A DNA stretch of 64,000 bases, taken from assembly GCF_030316885.1 (NCBI RefSeq), contig NZ_JASZYQ010000013.1, positions 1 to 64,000 of the forward strand, read 5' to 3'. Under the pieces are notes generated by a model, which was not told where the DNA came from, did not search any database, and saw nothing but the letters and a program-made list of their open reading frames with translations. Made by a program: the position numbers and the translations under genes. Origin of the DNA: Variovorax jilinensis. Its GTDB lineage: Bacteria > Pseudomonadota > Gammaproteobacteria > Burkholderiales > Burkholderiaceae_C. Below are positions 28,499 to 36,940 of this stretch, piece after piece. Positions within the stretch are counted from its first letter, which is position 1. Each line of letters opens with the position of its first letter.

Positions 28499-28786
28499 AT
28501 GCTGACGACAGACCAGAAAGAGGCGATTCTTCTGCGCGCCGGAGTTTCCGTCCCGCCGTTTCCGCGAACTGGCACGATCACCGCGGAACGGGTGCACGAG
28601 GCCGAGCAGGAGGTGCTTCGCACGTCAAAAGAGGTGGCATCGACGCGTGCTTCGCAGATCGAGCAATGGGCGCAGCAGGTCGAGGACCTGTACGTGGCCT
28701 ATGTCGCGCACCGCGCCGCCAAGAGCCTGCACGACGACCAGGCGGCGCGCACCTCTTCGGCCGGGGAAAATTGGACGAGACGTTGA
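28499..28786 (+). CDS. Hypothetical protein, 95 aa
   Basis: 95 residues beginning MLTTDQKEAILLRAGVSVPP. AGGAGG at 28488-28493 lies five bases before ATG 28499, a strong start. An N-terminal helix and proline turn are followed by a long amphipathic helix (VHEAEQEVLRTSKEVAS, then IEQWAQQVEDLYVAYVAHRAAKSL), probably a coiled coil. No family recognised. Nothing supportable follows until the convergent rep gene at 29107. Confidence 0.6.
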   Translation: MLTTDQKEAILLRAGVSVPPFPRTGTITAERVHEAEQEVLRTSKEVASTRASQIEQWAQQVEDLYVAYVAHRAAKSLHDDQAARTSSAGENWTRR

Positions 28787-29106
28787 GTCGCCATGCCGTT
28801 GCGGCCATTCAATGAATGGCAGACGTTTCCCCCGTCCGATCCTATGGCCGCAGGACCTTGTCGGATCATCAGCGGGATGAGCACGCGGCTGGCGATGATC
28901 GATGAATGCCGCACTGGTCACCGCAGCCAAAACGCCGCGATCCTGATCTCTCAATTTGAGCTTCTAGCGGCTCGCCGAGTCGCGATTGCGGCTCTGAGCT
29001 GGCGGCGGGCAACCCCGTCTCGTGCCGACCCGTGGAGTGACGACCTGCTGCCATGGGTGTGCGTGGGCGCACAGGCCTCGCGGGCCGCCTTGCCCGCCAT
29101 CGACCC
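28787..29106. other. Intergenic, 320 bp, no gene
   Basis: No frame with protein-like character. It separates two convergent genes. No strong terminator hairpin was recognised. Confidence 0.4.
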
Positions 29107-30447
29107 CTACGTCGGAGAGGCAGCTACTTCGAGCAACTGCTTGTCGGTGGGCTTGTTCCAGTCGGGGCCGTAGGCTCCTTGGGCGTAGTAGCTCACCATT
29201 TCATGGCGGACCATGGGATGGGTCCACCCTTTGCCTGCCAGCCGCTGTATGACCGCGGGGTGGGCCTTGCGAAGGCGCAAGTCCTCTTGAAGTCCCAGCA
29301 CGAGCTCCGCCTGCTGGTCTGGCGGCAGGGCTGCGACCTCGGCGACGAGTGCTTCGATGCGCGCGGAAAGCCATTTTTTCTCCCATTGCACCAGGCGGTC
29401 ACTCGGAGCAATAGGCGCGATCTCGGCTTCCTTCACTGGAGCCGCTTTCTCCAGTGCCTCTTCTTGGGCTGCGAGATGGCCCGGCAGCACGCTCTTCAGG
29501 TACCGCAGCGGATCGCGAAGGGGTTCGGGGAAGGCGCTCGCGGCGCGCTTCTCCACCGCTTCGAGCGCGGTCGCCACCGCGGCCTCGCCGAACTCGTCGA
29601 TCAGGCGCTCGATGCGCGCGGCGTCGATCCCCAGGCGTTCCGCCCCGGCGAGCAGTGCGACATCGACAGGCTCGGTCGCCGAGCGCTGTTGCAGCGAGAG
29701 CACGCGCTGCGGCTTCTTCCGCACTGTGAACTGCAAGTCGGAAACGAAGCGCCCCGCCTTGAACTCGAGCATCTCGATCTCGATGTCGGCCACCGCGTTG
29801 ATCTCCGCTAGCGCGGGCTTGAGCGTGTCGCGCTTGAAGATGCGGTATTCAAGCCGCTGGAGTCGTTCGTCGTCGGGCCGTCCTAGCAGCACGGGGCGCC
29901 ACCAGGTCCAGGGCTTGCGGGCAGTCTGGCCCACGCCGAGGTAGCGCGAGCAGATCTCGTACAGCGCGACGGCGGGGTGCGAGCCCAGTTGCGAGATGAC
30001 CTCGAGCGACAGCTTTGCGAAAATCTCGGGATCAAGGAGCTCATTGCGCATGTTCACTGCGTACGACCATTCGACCCAGATTTGCCCACGCTCCTTGGTC
30101 AGACGGGCATGAGAGAGCATGCCGCAGACATCCCAGGTCTGCCACTCACCGGCCGTGGGCGACTGCCACTCGACCAGCGTGGTGATCATCGACCGCAGAT
30201 GCGTCTTGATGATCTTCATGTCGCCGCTGTTGTAGTCGAGACCCTTGACGATGTCGGTCAGCGCCGCCCTGAAGGTCTCGTGTTCCAACCCCTGATTCTG
30301 GGCAATGTGCAGCAGCACATTCCAGGTCCGCCGCCCGAGTGCGGTGATCTTGCTGTTCTGGGGAACGAGCGCCAGCGAGAAGACGGGCTTGAGCAACGGC
30401 GCACCTCGCCCGGAGGCGGAGGAGTCTCGATTTTCTGCGGAAGCCAT
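29107..30447 (-). CDS. Rep_3-type plasmid replication initiator
   Basis: 446 residues. The N-terminal two-thirds fits a double winged-helix Rep_3 initiator: LVPQNSKITALGRRTWNVLLHIAQNQG, FRAALTDIVKGLDYNSGD, KLSLEVISQLGSHPAVALYEICSRYLGVGQTARKPW and EYRIFKRDTLKPALAEINAV. The C-terminal 200 residues are helical and less conserved. Such proteins bind iterons at oriV and open the origin. Here the gene is divergent from parA, with an iteron array in the 517-bp gap between them, and an 18-bp palindrome 15 bp from its start suggests autorepression by Rep dimers. Confidence 0.88.
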   Translation of the reverse strand: MASAENRDSSASGRGAPLLKPVFSLALVPQNSKITALGRRTWNVLLHIAQNQGLEHETFRAALTDIVKGLDYNSGDMKIIKTHLRSMITTLVEWQSPTAGEWQTWDVCGMLSHARLTKERGQIWVEWSYAVNMRNELLDPEIFAKLSLEVISQLGSHPAVALYEICSRYLGVGQTARKPWTWWRPVLLGRPDDERLQRLEYRIFKRDTLKPALAEINAVADIEIEMLEFKAGRFVSDLQFTVRKKPQRVLSLQQRSATEPVDVALLAGAERLGIDAARIERLIDEFGEAAVATALEAVEKRAASAFPEPLRDPLRYLKSVLPGHLAAQEEALEKAAPVKEAEIAPIAPSDRLVQWEKKWLSARIEALVAEVAALPPDQQAELVLGLQEDLRLRKAHPAVIQRLAGKGWTHPMVRHEMVSYYAQGAYGPDWNKPTDKQLLEVAASPT

Positions 30448-30461
30448 GGGTCGATCGTAGC

Positions 30462-30479
30462 CCAGTTCATGTGAACTGG
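30462..30479. promoter_or_regulatory. Palindromic operator upstream of rep
   Basis: CCAGTTCA-TG-TGAACTGG, an 8+2+8 perfect inverted repeat, 15 bp before the rep start codon. Initiator genes of this class are usually repressed by their own dimers at such sites. Confidence 0.6.
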
Positions 30480-30519
30480 CGATTCACGTGAGGTGCGCAG
30501 ACTGGCGACGCCGACATCG

Positions 30520-30755
30520 ACTGTAAAAGCTCCATTCAGCAGGTATGCGCCCGCCACCTAATAGCCTTCGGGGTCACCGGAAAAGCTCCACGTCGGCGGC
30601 TTTTCGGTGATCTCTGACCGCCACGGGCACCGCTTTAGGCAACCTTGAGGCGCTCACCGTGTCCACTCCGGCCCGGAACCGGAAAACCTCCACCCGTTAC
30701 TGAATCCACTCAGCAGTCCACTGTAAACACTCCGGAGTCCACTGAAAAAGCTCCA
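30520..30755. repeat. Iteron array, candidate oriV
   Basis: Five direct 15-bp repeats with consensus AC(T/C)GNAAAAGCTCCA start at 30520, 30576, 30678, 30720 and 30741. Copies 1, 2 and 5 are exact over AAAAGCTCCA; copy 3 has one change and copy 4 is the most diverged. The last two are 21 bp apart, two helical turns. An inverted partial copy (GGCTTTTCGGTGA, about 30598-30610) faces copy 2. The array ends at an A+T-rich stretch (about 30755-30830), a plausible unwinding element. No convincing DnaA box was found. Confidence 0.75.
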
Positions 30756-30964
30756 AATACCTCTATAACTTGTTGATTCTAAATGACTTTTGTTGCGCAA
30801 AGTATTAAAGGGGTTGAAGGGATTGGACCTCTTAAAAACCCGCGGGAAGGGCTGATGGAGACTTTTCAGGAAATCAAGAGGAAAGTTTGGACGAAACTTG
30901 GATTGTTTGCGCAAAACACGTCCAACACGCACAATCAGCGCATCGATCACTAACTGGTTCACCG

Positions 30965-32209
30965 ATGGAAATTCGACCGCTCATTACCTTGGCTGGGGTT
31001 CACCAACAGGCTGCCGACGCCGCGGCTATGCTGTCCAGCATCCGGTCCGCGATGCTGGCACCGATGGTGCGCAAGGCAGCACCGGTCTTCAGCGCCGACC
31101 AGGTCGCTACGCTTTGCGAGGCCACGTCGCGTGGGTCGTTCGCGCACCGTGTGACCAGTCGCAAGGATATGCCGTCTGGGACCTTGGTGTCTAACGGCCG
31201 CAAGCGGGTCTTCACCCTGGGGGAGACGCGCGAGTGGGTGCGGGACTACCGCAAGGACATGCTCAGGCCCGAGGGGGCAGAGGCAATCACCATCTCGATC
31301 GCGAACTTCAAAGGGGGGACGACCAAGACCACGACGGCCATGACACTGGCACAAGGCCTCACGCTGCTCGGCCACCGGGTGTTGGTGATCGACACCGATC
31401 CCCAGGCCTCGCTGACCACACTCTTCGGCATCCTGCCAGATGTCGAGATCGCGGGCCAGGACACCATCATGTCGCTCGCTGACGGTTCTCAGACCTCAGT
31501 ACGGCCCATGATCCGCTCCACTTACTGGGACGGGCTCGATCTGGTCCCTGCCGCGAGCTCGTTGTTCGACGCCGAGTTCATGCTGCCGTCGCGTCAGGGA
31601 AAGGAAGGCGTGTCGGGCTTTCAGTTCTATAAGGTGCTGGACCTGGGCATTGACGACGTGCGCGCCGACTACGACGTCATCATCATCGACAGCCCCCCTG
31701 CCCTCTCCTATCTGACGATCAACGCGTTGATGGCCGCGAACGGCATCATCATGCCCTTGCCGCCCGAGACGCTGGACTTCGCGTCCTCTACGCAGTTTTG
31801 GTCACTTTTCTCAGATTTGACCGAGACGATGCTGGAGGGCCGGGGCCAGACCAAGAACTTCGATTTCATCAATATTCTGCTGTCACGCGTTCCGCCGAAG
31901 GCGGGGCGCGGCGCGTCGACAACGGCGGATGCGGTGAGGGAATGGATCGCAGCCACATATAAAGAGAAGGTGCTCCCCCTCGAGATTCCGCGCACCTCCA
32001 TTGCGTCACAGAAGTCGTCCGGATTCGGAACCGTCTACGACAGCGAGCCGGGTGACGCGAAGGACAAGACGTACAAGCGGGCGCGCGACGCCTATGACCT
32101 CTTTGTGCAGCACATCGAAGTTTCCGTACGCAATGCATGGGCTCGGCAGTTGGCCGTGCCCGCCGGGGGGTGGTACGGTACCACCCTACCCAACACGCTC
32201 GCGTCGTGA
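30965..32209 (+). CDS. parA: ParA partition ATPase (type Ia)
   Basis: 414 residues. An N-terminal regulatory domain of about 110 residues (FSADQVATLCEATSRGSFAH, then FTLGETREWVRD, helix-turn-helix-like) precedes the deviant Walker A motif FKGGTTKTTTAM (about 115-125), VIDTDPQASLTTLFG (A') and IIIDSPPALSYLTI (B). This layout is type Ia, in which ParA also represses its own operon. The last 17 residues (from about AVPAGGWYGTTLP) are encoded by the first parS-like palindrome, so the C-terminus is constrained by the DNA site. parB follows after 325 bp. Confidence 0.93.
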   Translation: MEIRPLITLAGVHQQAADAAAMLSSIRSAMLAPMVRKAAPVFSADQVATLCEATSRGSFAHRVTSRKDMPSGTLVSNGRKRVFTLGETREWVRDYRKDMLRPEGAEAITISIANFKGGTTKTTTAMTLAQGLTLLGHRVLVIDTDPQASLTTLFGILPDVEIAGQDTIMSLADGSQTSVRPMIRSTYWDGLDLVPAASSLFDAEFMLPSRQGKEGVSGFQFYKVLDLGIDDVRADYDVIIIDSPPALSYLTINALMAANGIIMPLPPETLDFASSTQFWSLFSDLTETMLEGRGQTKNFDFINILLSRVPPKAGRGASTTADAVREWIAATYKEKVLPLEIPRTSIASQKSSGFGTVYDSEPGDAKDKTYKRARDAYDLFVQHIEVSVRNAWARQLAVPAGGWYGTTLPNTLAS

Positions 32210-32465
32210 GCGTCGGTGGCATGCCCGGTCTGGGGGGTGGTACCGTACCATCCTGGCGCATACTTCTCGGGAGCGCTCTGGGGAATCGTTGCCGAATGCG
32301 CAAATGTGCCCCGGATCGGCGGGCGCGTTGGCGGTCTAGAAAGCAGGGGTGGTACGGTACCACCCCGAACCAGTTTTCCAGGGAACGGCGCGTTTTGAGG
32401 ACTGAGAAAACCATTCCTGCATCGTTTCGGGCGCTCGATAGCAGCCGGGTGGTACCGTACCACCC
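32168..32465. repeat. parS: parS-like array: four 19-bp palindromes
   Basis: GGGTGGTAC-N-GTACCACCC occurs at 32168-32186, 32235-32253 (one mismatch, GTACCATCC), 32347-32365 and 32447-32465. The central base alternates G, C, G, C. Spacings are 67, 112 and 100 bp. The first copy is inside the 3' end of parA; the others fill the parA-parB gap. Position, symmetry and number all fit the centromere bound by ParB. Confidence 0.85.
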
Positions 32466-32534
32466 CCACGGGATCCGTCGCCGCCCTCACTTCGCAAACC
32501 GAATTCATGACAAAGACAGTCTGAGAGGAAAGCA

Positions 32535-33731
32535 ATGGCCAACAAGAACCTGATTAAGCGTGCGTTCAGCGTGACTGCGAACCTACCACCCGCGCCCTCG
32601 TCCACCTCGCCAGATCCCACCGCCGCCGGGGCGAACAACGCTGCGCCTCCGAAGTCGAGCGCCGTTGTCGACTCAGAACTAGTGGCGGGCGAGGGCACTC
32701 CCGTTGCGCCAGGTGGTCATGCCGATCGAGCCGGCCGCTCGCCGGTCCAGCCAGCGTCGGCTTGGGTGGCGCCGCCGGTGGGCCCGGCCGCCGTCAAGCC
32801 GCCCGGAACACCGAAAACTGCGCCCGGCTCCCTACTGGCATTCATGGCGAGCCAGTCTGATGTGCACAAGGAAGCGATAGCGCTTCGCGAGCGCCTTGCC
32901 ACCTTTGAGGGCGCAAAGGTGACGCGCCATCTCGATCCCAGGACGATCCGTCCCTCAAACTGGGCCAATCGTGATCCGGCGCATTTCGAGACCGCGGGAT
33001 TCCGTCAGTTGAAGGAAGAGATTGGGGGCGCTGGCGGAAACGTCCAGCCAATCAAGGTACGGCCAATTGCGACCCCTGGGGCTCAGGATCCGCAGTTTGA
33101 GGTTGTGTTTGGACATCGCCGTCATCGTGCGTGTCTCGAGCTCGGCTTGCCAGTTCTTGCCATGATCGAACCCGGCCTCAACGACACGCAGCTGTTCGTG
33201 GAAATGGAGCGGGAGAACCGGGGCCGCGAGGACCTGTCCGCCTGGGAGCAGGGCGTCATGTACCTACGCGCCTTGGAGCAAGGCCTCTTCCCCTCGGCCA
33301 AACAAATGGCCGCAGCCATCGACGGCGATCCGAGCAACATTGGCAAGGCCATGGCGCTCGCGAGGCTGCCAGGGGAGGTGGTCAGCGCGTTCGGATCACC
33401 TTTGAACCTGCAGTTCCGATGGGCGAGTTTCCTAAGGGATGCGCACCAACGCGATCCGGAACGGCTGCTGCAGTCGGCGCGGGAGGTGTCGGCGCGGCAG
33501 CCCAGGCCCAAACCGGCCGAGGTCTTCGCGGCGCTCACCGGAGCGCGGAAAGCGGCTCGCGCCGCCTTGACGCCATCCGAATGGAAGGACGAGCAGGGCG
33601 AGCGCGTGGCTACTCTGTCTTTCGACCGAAAGGGGAGGGCGACGGTGGCTTTCGACCACCCAATGGACGAGTCCCAGCGTCGCCGCCTGACCAAACTGAT
33701 TGAAGGATTTGTCGCTCGCAAGGGTCCCTGA
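32535..33731 (+). CDS. parB: ParB centromere-binding protein
   Basis: 398 residues. An N-terminal Pro/Ala-rich tail of about 100 residues would carry the ParA-contact region (KNLIKRAFS start). The ParB domain follows, with LDPRTIRPSNWANRDP, VQPIKVRPI and the CTP-binding box VVFGHRRHRACLELGLPV. The helix-turn-helix is PSAKQMAAAIDGDPSNIGKAMALARLP (about residues 255-281). The start at 32535 is preceded by GAGAGGAAAGC. It should load on the four upstream palindromes and work with ParA. Confidence 0.93.
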   Translation: MANKNLIKRAFSVTANLPPAPSSTSPDPTAAGANNAAPPKSSAVVDSELVAGEGTPVAPGGHADRAGRSPVQPASAWVAPPVGPAAVKPPGTPKTAPGSLLAFMASQSDVHKEAIALRERLATFEGAKVTRHLDPRTIRPSNWANRDPAHFETAGFRQLKEEIGGAGGNVQPIKVRPIATPGAQDPQFEVVFGHRRHRACLELGLPVLAMIEPGLNDTQLFVEMERENRGREDLSAWEQGVMYLRALEQGLFPSAKQMAAAIDGDPSNIGKAMALARLPGEVVSAFGSPLNLQFRWASFLRDAHQRDPERLLQSAREVSARQPRPKPAEVFAALTGARKAARAALTPSEWKDEQGERVATLSFDRKGRATVAFDHPMDESQRRRLTKLIEGFVARKGP

Positions 33732-34295
33732 AGTTAGCGACAACTAACATAATCCGAAAATCTAGCCGCCTGCGCCGCTTCGCATCAAGTGCTTATGTGC
33801 CTCAGAGGGACGCCATGGCGGCCGGTGTTCGTCGCCAACGGGTCGAGCGAACAGACCTGCGGCGCACGCTCACATGAACGTGATGGAACCGCGAGGCGTC
33901 GCCTTTCCAACACCAGTGGACTCGCGGGGCTACTGGGCATCAGTCATTCGTGAGTTCACAAGGCTTTGACCGCGACGCGGCACGGGGATCGGATAGAAGG
34001 GTGTCCTGACCCAGATGGAACGCGCGATAGCTGTGGGCCTTGCCGGTAGTTCGTGGCAGCCCAATTGAAAGAAGTAAGCAGAAACTTCCTATTGAATTGT
34101 CGTTGGCCAGAAGGTCGGCAAAGGTGGCCTAAGTGAGCTTGAAGCTTGACTGGGACTTCTGAAAAAAGTCCAATCCTGACAATCACTTAAGAAGGGGAGA
34201 TGAAAAAACCGCGGCCTGTGCATGGCAAAATGGCATGGATGATTACTAAAATCGCAGATCCGATGTTGAAGTGTCCGCGTTCTAATCGCTCCGTC
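33732..34295. other. Intergenic, 564 bp, no gene
   Basis: No frame with coding character. It probably holds the promoter of the recombinase operon. A small stem (GGACTT-CTGAAA-AAGTCC, about 34150-34170) lies in it. If the downstream recombinase acts as a resolvase, its core site may also be here, but I could not identify it. Confidence 0.4.
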
Positions 34296-34535
34296 ATGGC
34301 CCCGAACCCCCTCTCTGCGCAGGTCAGTGCACTAGATGATGAAGCGCTGGCCCACCAGGCCACGGTCTGGCGCAGCCGCGCGGCGCAGGGCGATCGATCT
34401 GCATTTGGCATCGCCCACGCGCTGGAGGTGGAGCAGCGTCGCCGGGTCCGTGAGACTGAGCGTCAAGCTTTGCCCGAGGTGCCGCGCGCTGCCCGTCCAT
34501 GGTGGAAATTCTGGGACAACCAGGCGAAGGGATGA
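34296..34535 (+). CDS. Small hypothetical protein upstream of recombinase
   Basis: 79 residues (MAPNPLSAQVSALDDEALAH onward) with a helical, Arg-rich body (VWRSRAAQGDRSAFGIAHAL, then EVEQRRRVRETERQ) and a PWWKFWDN end. ATG 34296 is chosen over 34200 because upstream residues look random. Its stop overlaps the recombinase start (ATGA, 34532-34535), so they are translationally coupled. I recall similar small partners of this recombinase class on Burkholderiales plasmids; function unknown. Confidence 0.6.
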   Translation: MAPNPLSAQVSALDDEALAHQATVWRSRAAQGDRSAFGIAHALEVEQRRRVRETERQALPEVPRAARPWWKFWDNQAKG

Positions 34536-36454
34536 AGGAGTCATCGCCGCGCCGGCTGCACAGCGGGCACTTTGCGTTCATGCGCGCTTTGGCGCAGGGT
34601 CTTGACGAGCGCACCAGTTGGGAGCGATACCTGAGGTTGGAAGGAGAGCACAGCGATGCGCGGACGGTTCGACGCACCGTCGCCTGGATCCGCGACGCCT
34701 TTGCCGCCGCGGCTCGCCGCGAGCAGCGACCTGGCGTGGCTCGGCTCATCCTGCTGGATCCCGTTCATTTCCCCGCGGCCGAGGAGGCGCGTCCGAGCCT
34801 GGCCGAATTCGCCGAGGCGCAGGGCCTGGCCGACTTTTCGGAGGATGAGCAGATCGAGGCATATGCGCAGGCCTATCCTTCGGTGCCAGGCCGAGGTGGA
34901 AGGACCGGTGGTGCGGGCGCCGTCGGCCAGTCCCGCAGGGCCCGAATCATCGAACGTCAGCTCGAAGCGCTGCACTGGCTCGAAGGACTGGTTGCACGGG
35001 ACCCGCGCCCTGGCGACCCTGTAGCGGCGTGGCTCAATCCCGCGATGGCCACCCGTCTGGAACAGGCCGGCCTTCCCACCTTGTTCGAACTGGTCGCGCG
35101 AATCAACGGCGTTGGTGCGCGCTGGTGGACTGCGGTCCCGGGCATTGGCGAGGCCAAGGCGCGGCGAGTGCTGGAATGGCTGCGCACCAATGAGTCGGTC
35201 CTCGGTGGCCTGCGGGTGGGCCGCCATGCCGCCGTGCCGCGGATGCAGCTGAGGCCGGAGGACTTGGCAGGCGTGGTGTCGCCCGCCACCGCGCTGCTGC
35301 CGTTCGAAAAGTTCATCGTGCCGGGCCACCTCGATGGGAGGGCGGGATGTTTTCGGGGGCAGCCGGATTCGGGAAGCATTCAAGCGGCGGATGATCGCTC
35401 GGCCATCACCCTCTGGCTGGCCGACAAGGCCAAGGGAGGGGGTGCCCGAACCAGCGTGCCGAAACGGGGTGGTAAGGGCGGCGAGGTCGCTACGATCCTG
35501 ACCGCGACTCAGCGCGCCTACCGCAAGGAGGCTGAGCGTCTGCTGCTCTGGGCAGTGCTTGAGCGGCAACGGGCCCTGTCGTCGCTCGGACCGGCGGATG
35601 CTGCCGCCTACGCAGCGTTCCTGCGCGCGCCACCGGCCAGCTGGTGCGGGCCGCGTCACCATCCCCGGTGGTCGCCGCTCTGGCGGCCCCTCGAGGGCCC
35701 CCTCAATGCCGGGACGTTGCGCCAAGCCCTCACTATCGTGCGCAGCCTGTTCGCCTTCCTGGTGACGCACGACTACGTCACCGCCAACCCGTTCGCCGAC
35801 CAGGTCATACCCCCGGCGGGTCCTTGCGTCGACACCGCGCGCAGCCTGAACGACGCGCAGTGGACGCTGGTGGAGTCTCGCTTGGAGGCCGACGGCGCTG
35901 GCGAGCCCGCACGCCGGCTGCGACGGGCGATACGCTGGCTCTATGCGACCGGCGCGCGAAAAATGGAATTGGCGGCAGCCACATGTGGGGACCTTGAGCG
36001 CATCGCGCCGGGCGGGAAGCCGGATGCAGGCACTTGGTCGTGGGCGGTCCTAGGGCGGGGAGGGCGCCGCCGTCGCGTGCCTGTGCCAGCGGACCTGATC
36101 GAGGAATTAGAGGCGGAGCTCGGCCGCCAGGGTCATGAACCCCGGGTGGACGCGGAGAGCAACCGGCGCGTCCATTTGCTCTCCCGATTCCCATCTGCGG
36201 GGGCTCCGCCGTTGCCTTGGTCGACCTCCGGCTTACACCAGGCCGTGAAGACCTTCTTCGCGCGAACGGCCCAGGCGCTGGGACCCGACGCGGCCCGCGA
36301 ACTCCGCATGGCCAGTGCGCACTGGCTTCGTCATACCCATGGCGCGCATGCGCTCCGGGGTTGGGGGGGCCCTCCGTTACCCGTTGAAATCCTGCAGGAC
36401 CGCATGGGTCATGCCTCGATGACGACCACCGCGCTGTATCGCAGGGTAAAGTAA
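34532..36454 (+). CDS. Large tyrosine recombinase (DUF3701-type integrase)
   Basis: 640 residues. The N-terminal 330 residues are helical, with a helix-hairpin-helix-like segment (LFELVARINGVGARWWTAVPGIGEAKARRVLEWL). A core-binding domain begins near 330 (ATQRAYRKEAERLLLWAVLERQRAL). Catalytic residues: Arg in YATGARKMEL (about 474), His-x-x-Arg in AHWLRHTHG (about 596), GHASM (about 626) and the tyrosine in TALYRRVK, six residues from the end. Located just past parB, it may resolve replicon multimers, or be left from integration. The start at 34532 overlaps the preceding stop. Confidence 0.85.
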   Translation: MKESSPRRLHSGHFAFMRALAQGLDERTSWERYLRLEGEHSDARTVRRTVAWIRDAFAAAARREQRPGVARLILLDPVHFPAAEEARPSLAEFAEAQGLADFSEDEQIEAYAQAYPSVPGRGGRTGGAGAVGQSRRARIIERQLEALHWLEGLVARDPRPGDPVAAWLNPAMATRLEQAGLPTLFELVARINGVGARWWTAVPGIGEAKARRVLEWLRTNESVLGGLRVGRHAAVPRMQLRPEDLAGVVSPATALLPFEKFIVPGHLDGRAGCFRGQPDSGSIQAADDRSAITLWLADKAKGGGARTSVPKRGGKGGEVATILTATQRAYRKEAERLLLWAVLERQRALSSLGPADAAAYAAFLRAPPASWCGPRHHPRWSPLWRPLEGPLNAGTLRQALTIVRSLFAFLVTHDYVTANPFADQVIPPAGPCVDTARSLNDAQWTLVESRLEADGAGEPARRLRRAIRWLYATGARKMELAAATCGDLERIAPGGKPDAGTWSWAVLGRGGRRRRVPVPADLIEELEAELGRQGHEPRVDAESNRRVHLLSRFPSAGAPPLPWSTSGLHQAVKTFFARTAQALGPDAARELRMASAHWLRHTHGAHALRGWGGPPLPVEILQDRMGHASMTTTALYRRVK

Positions 36455-36480
36455 GCGCTCCCTTCGAGCGCGGCTAGGCA
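36455..36480 (+). terminator. Weak hairpin after recombinase gene
   Basis: GCGCTC-CCTTC-GAGCGC directly follows the stop codon. It has no T-run. Possibly a terminator or mRNA 3' stabiliser. Confidence 0.35.
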
Positions 36481-36577
36481 TTGCCCCGGTAGGCGAAGGA
36501 CTACCCCGAGATACGATTAGATGCTGCACTGCACCAAGCAGCCCATGGTAACCATGGCCCTTTGATCAAGGGCGACC

Positions 36578-36940
36578 ATGGCAAAAGATTTGAATGCCCT
36601 GCCTGCGCGCATGCGCGACGCACTTGAAGACCTCGTCGGTGAGGTGAGTTACGCCAGGCGACAAGATGACCTCGGCCGGTTGGCGTCGGTTTGCTATTGT
36701 GAGGTGCGCCGCTGGGCACGCATTGCGGGCGAAGATGACTTAGCCGAACTGTCGTGTGCCCTGGTGTCGAACCAGCCTGCCCACGATCGCAAATCGTTGA
36801 TACGGCAGATCGATAGACTTCTCTGCGAACTTGAGGAGGTCTGCCATCGAGCAGGCGTGGACGCCCACTTCGTTGTACCGCGTTCGCAGGTGGCGCCGCT
36901 CGAACAACAGGCCGAAAGCAGCTGCGCGCGCAGTCAATGA
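36578..36940 (+). CDS. Hypothetical protein, 120 aa
   Basis: 120 residues, mostly helical (MRDALEDLVGEVSYARRQDD, then RKSLIRQIDRLLCELEEVCH), no membrane segment. Four cysteines. No family recognised. It lies 123 bp after the recombinase in the same direction. An 11-bp palindrome-like CCATGGTAACCATGG is found about 30 bp upstream, at 36543-36557. Confidence 0.55.
   Translation: MAKDLNALPARMRDALEDLVGEVSYARRQDDLGRLASVCYCEVRRWARIAGEDDLAELSCALVSNQPAHDRKSLIRQIDRLLCELEEVCHRAGVDAHFVVPRSQVAPLEQQAESSCARSQ

Noticed and set aside
32155..32470. Repeats between parA and parB as a small CRISPR-like array
   Set aside because: The repeats are perfect palindromes with uneven spacing, and one lies in a coding region; they fit parS sites.
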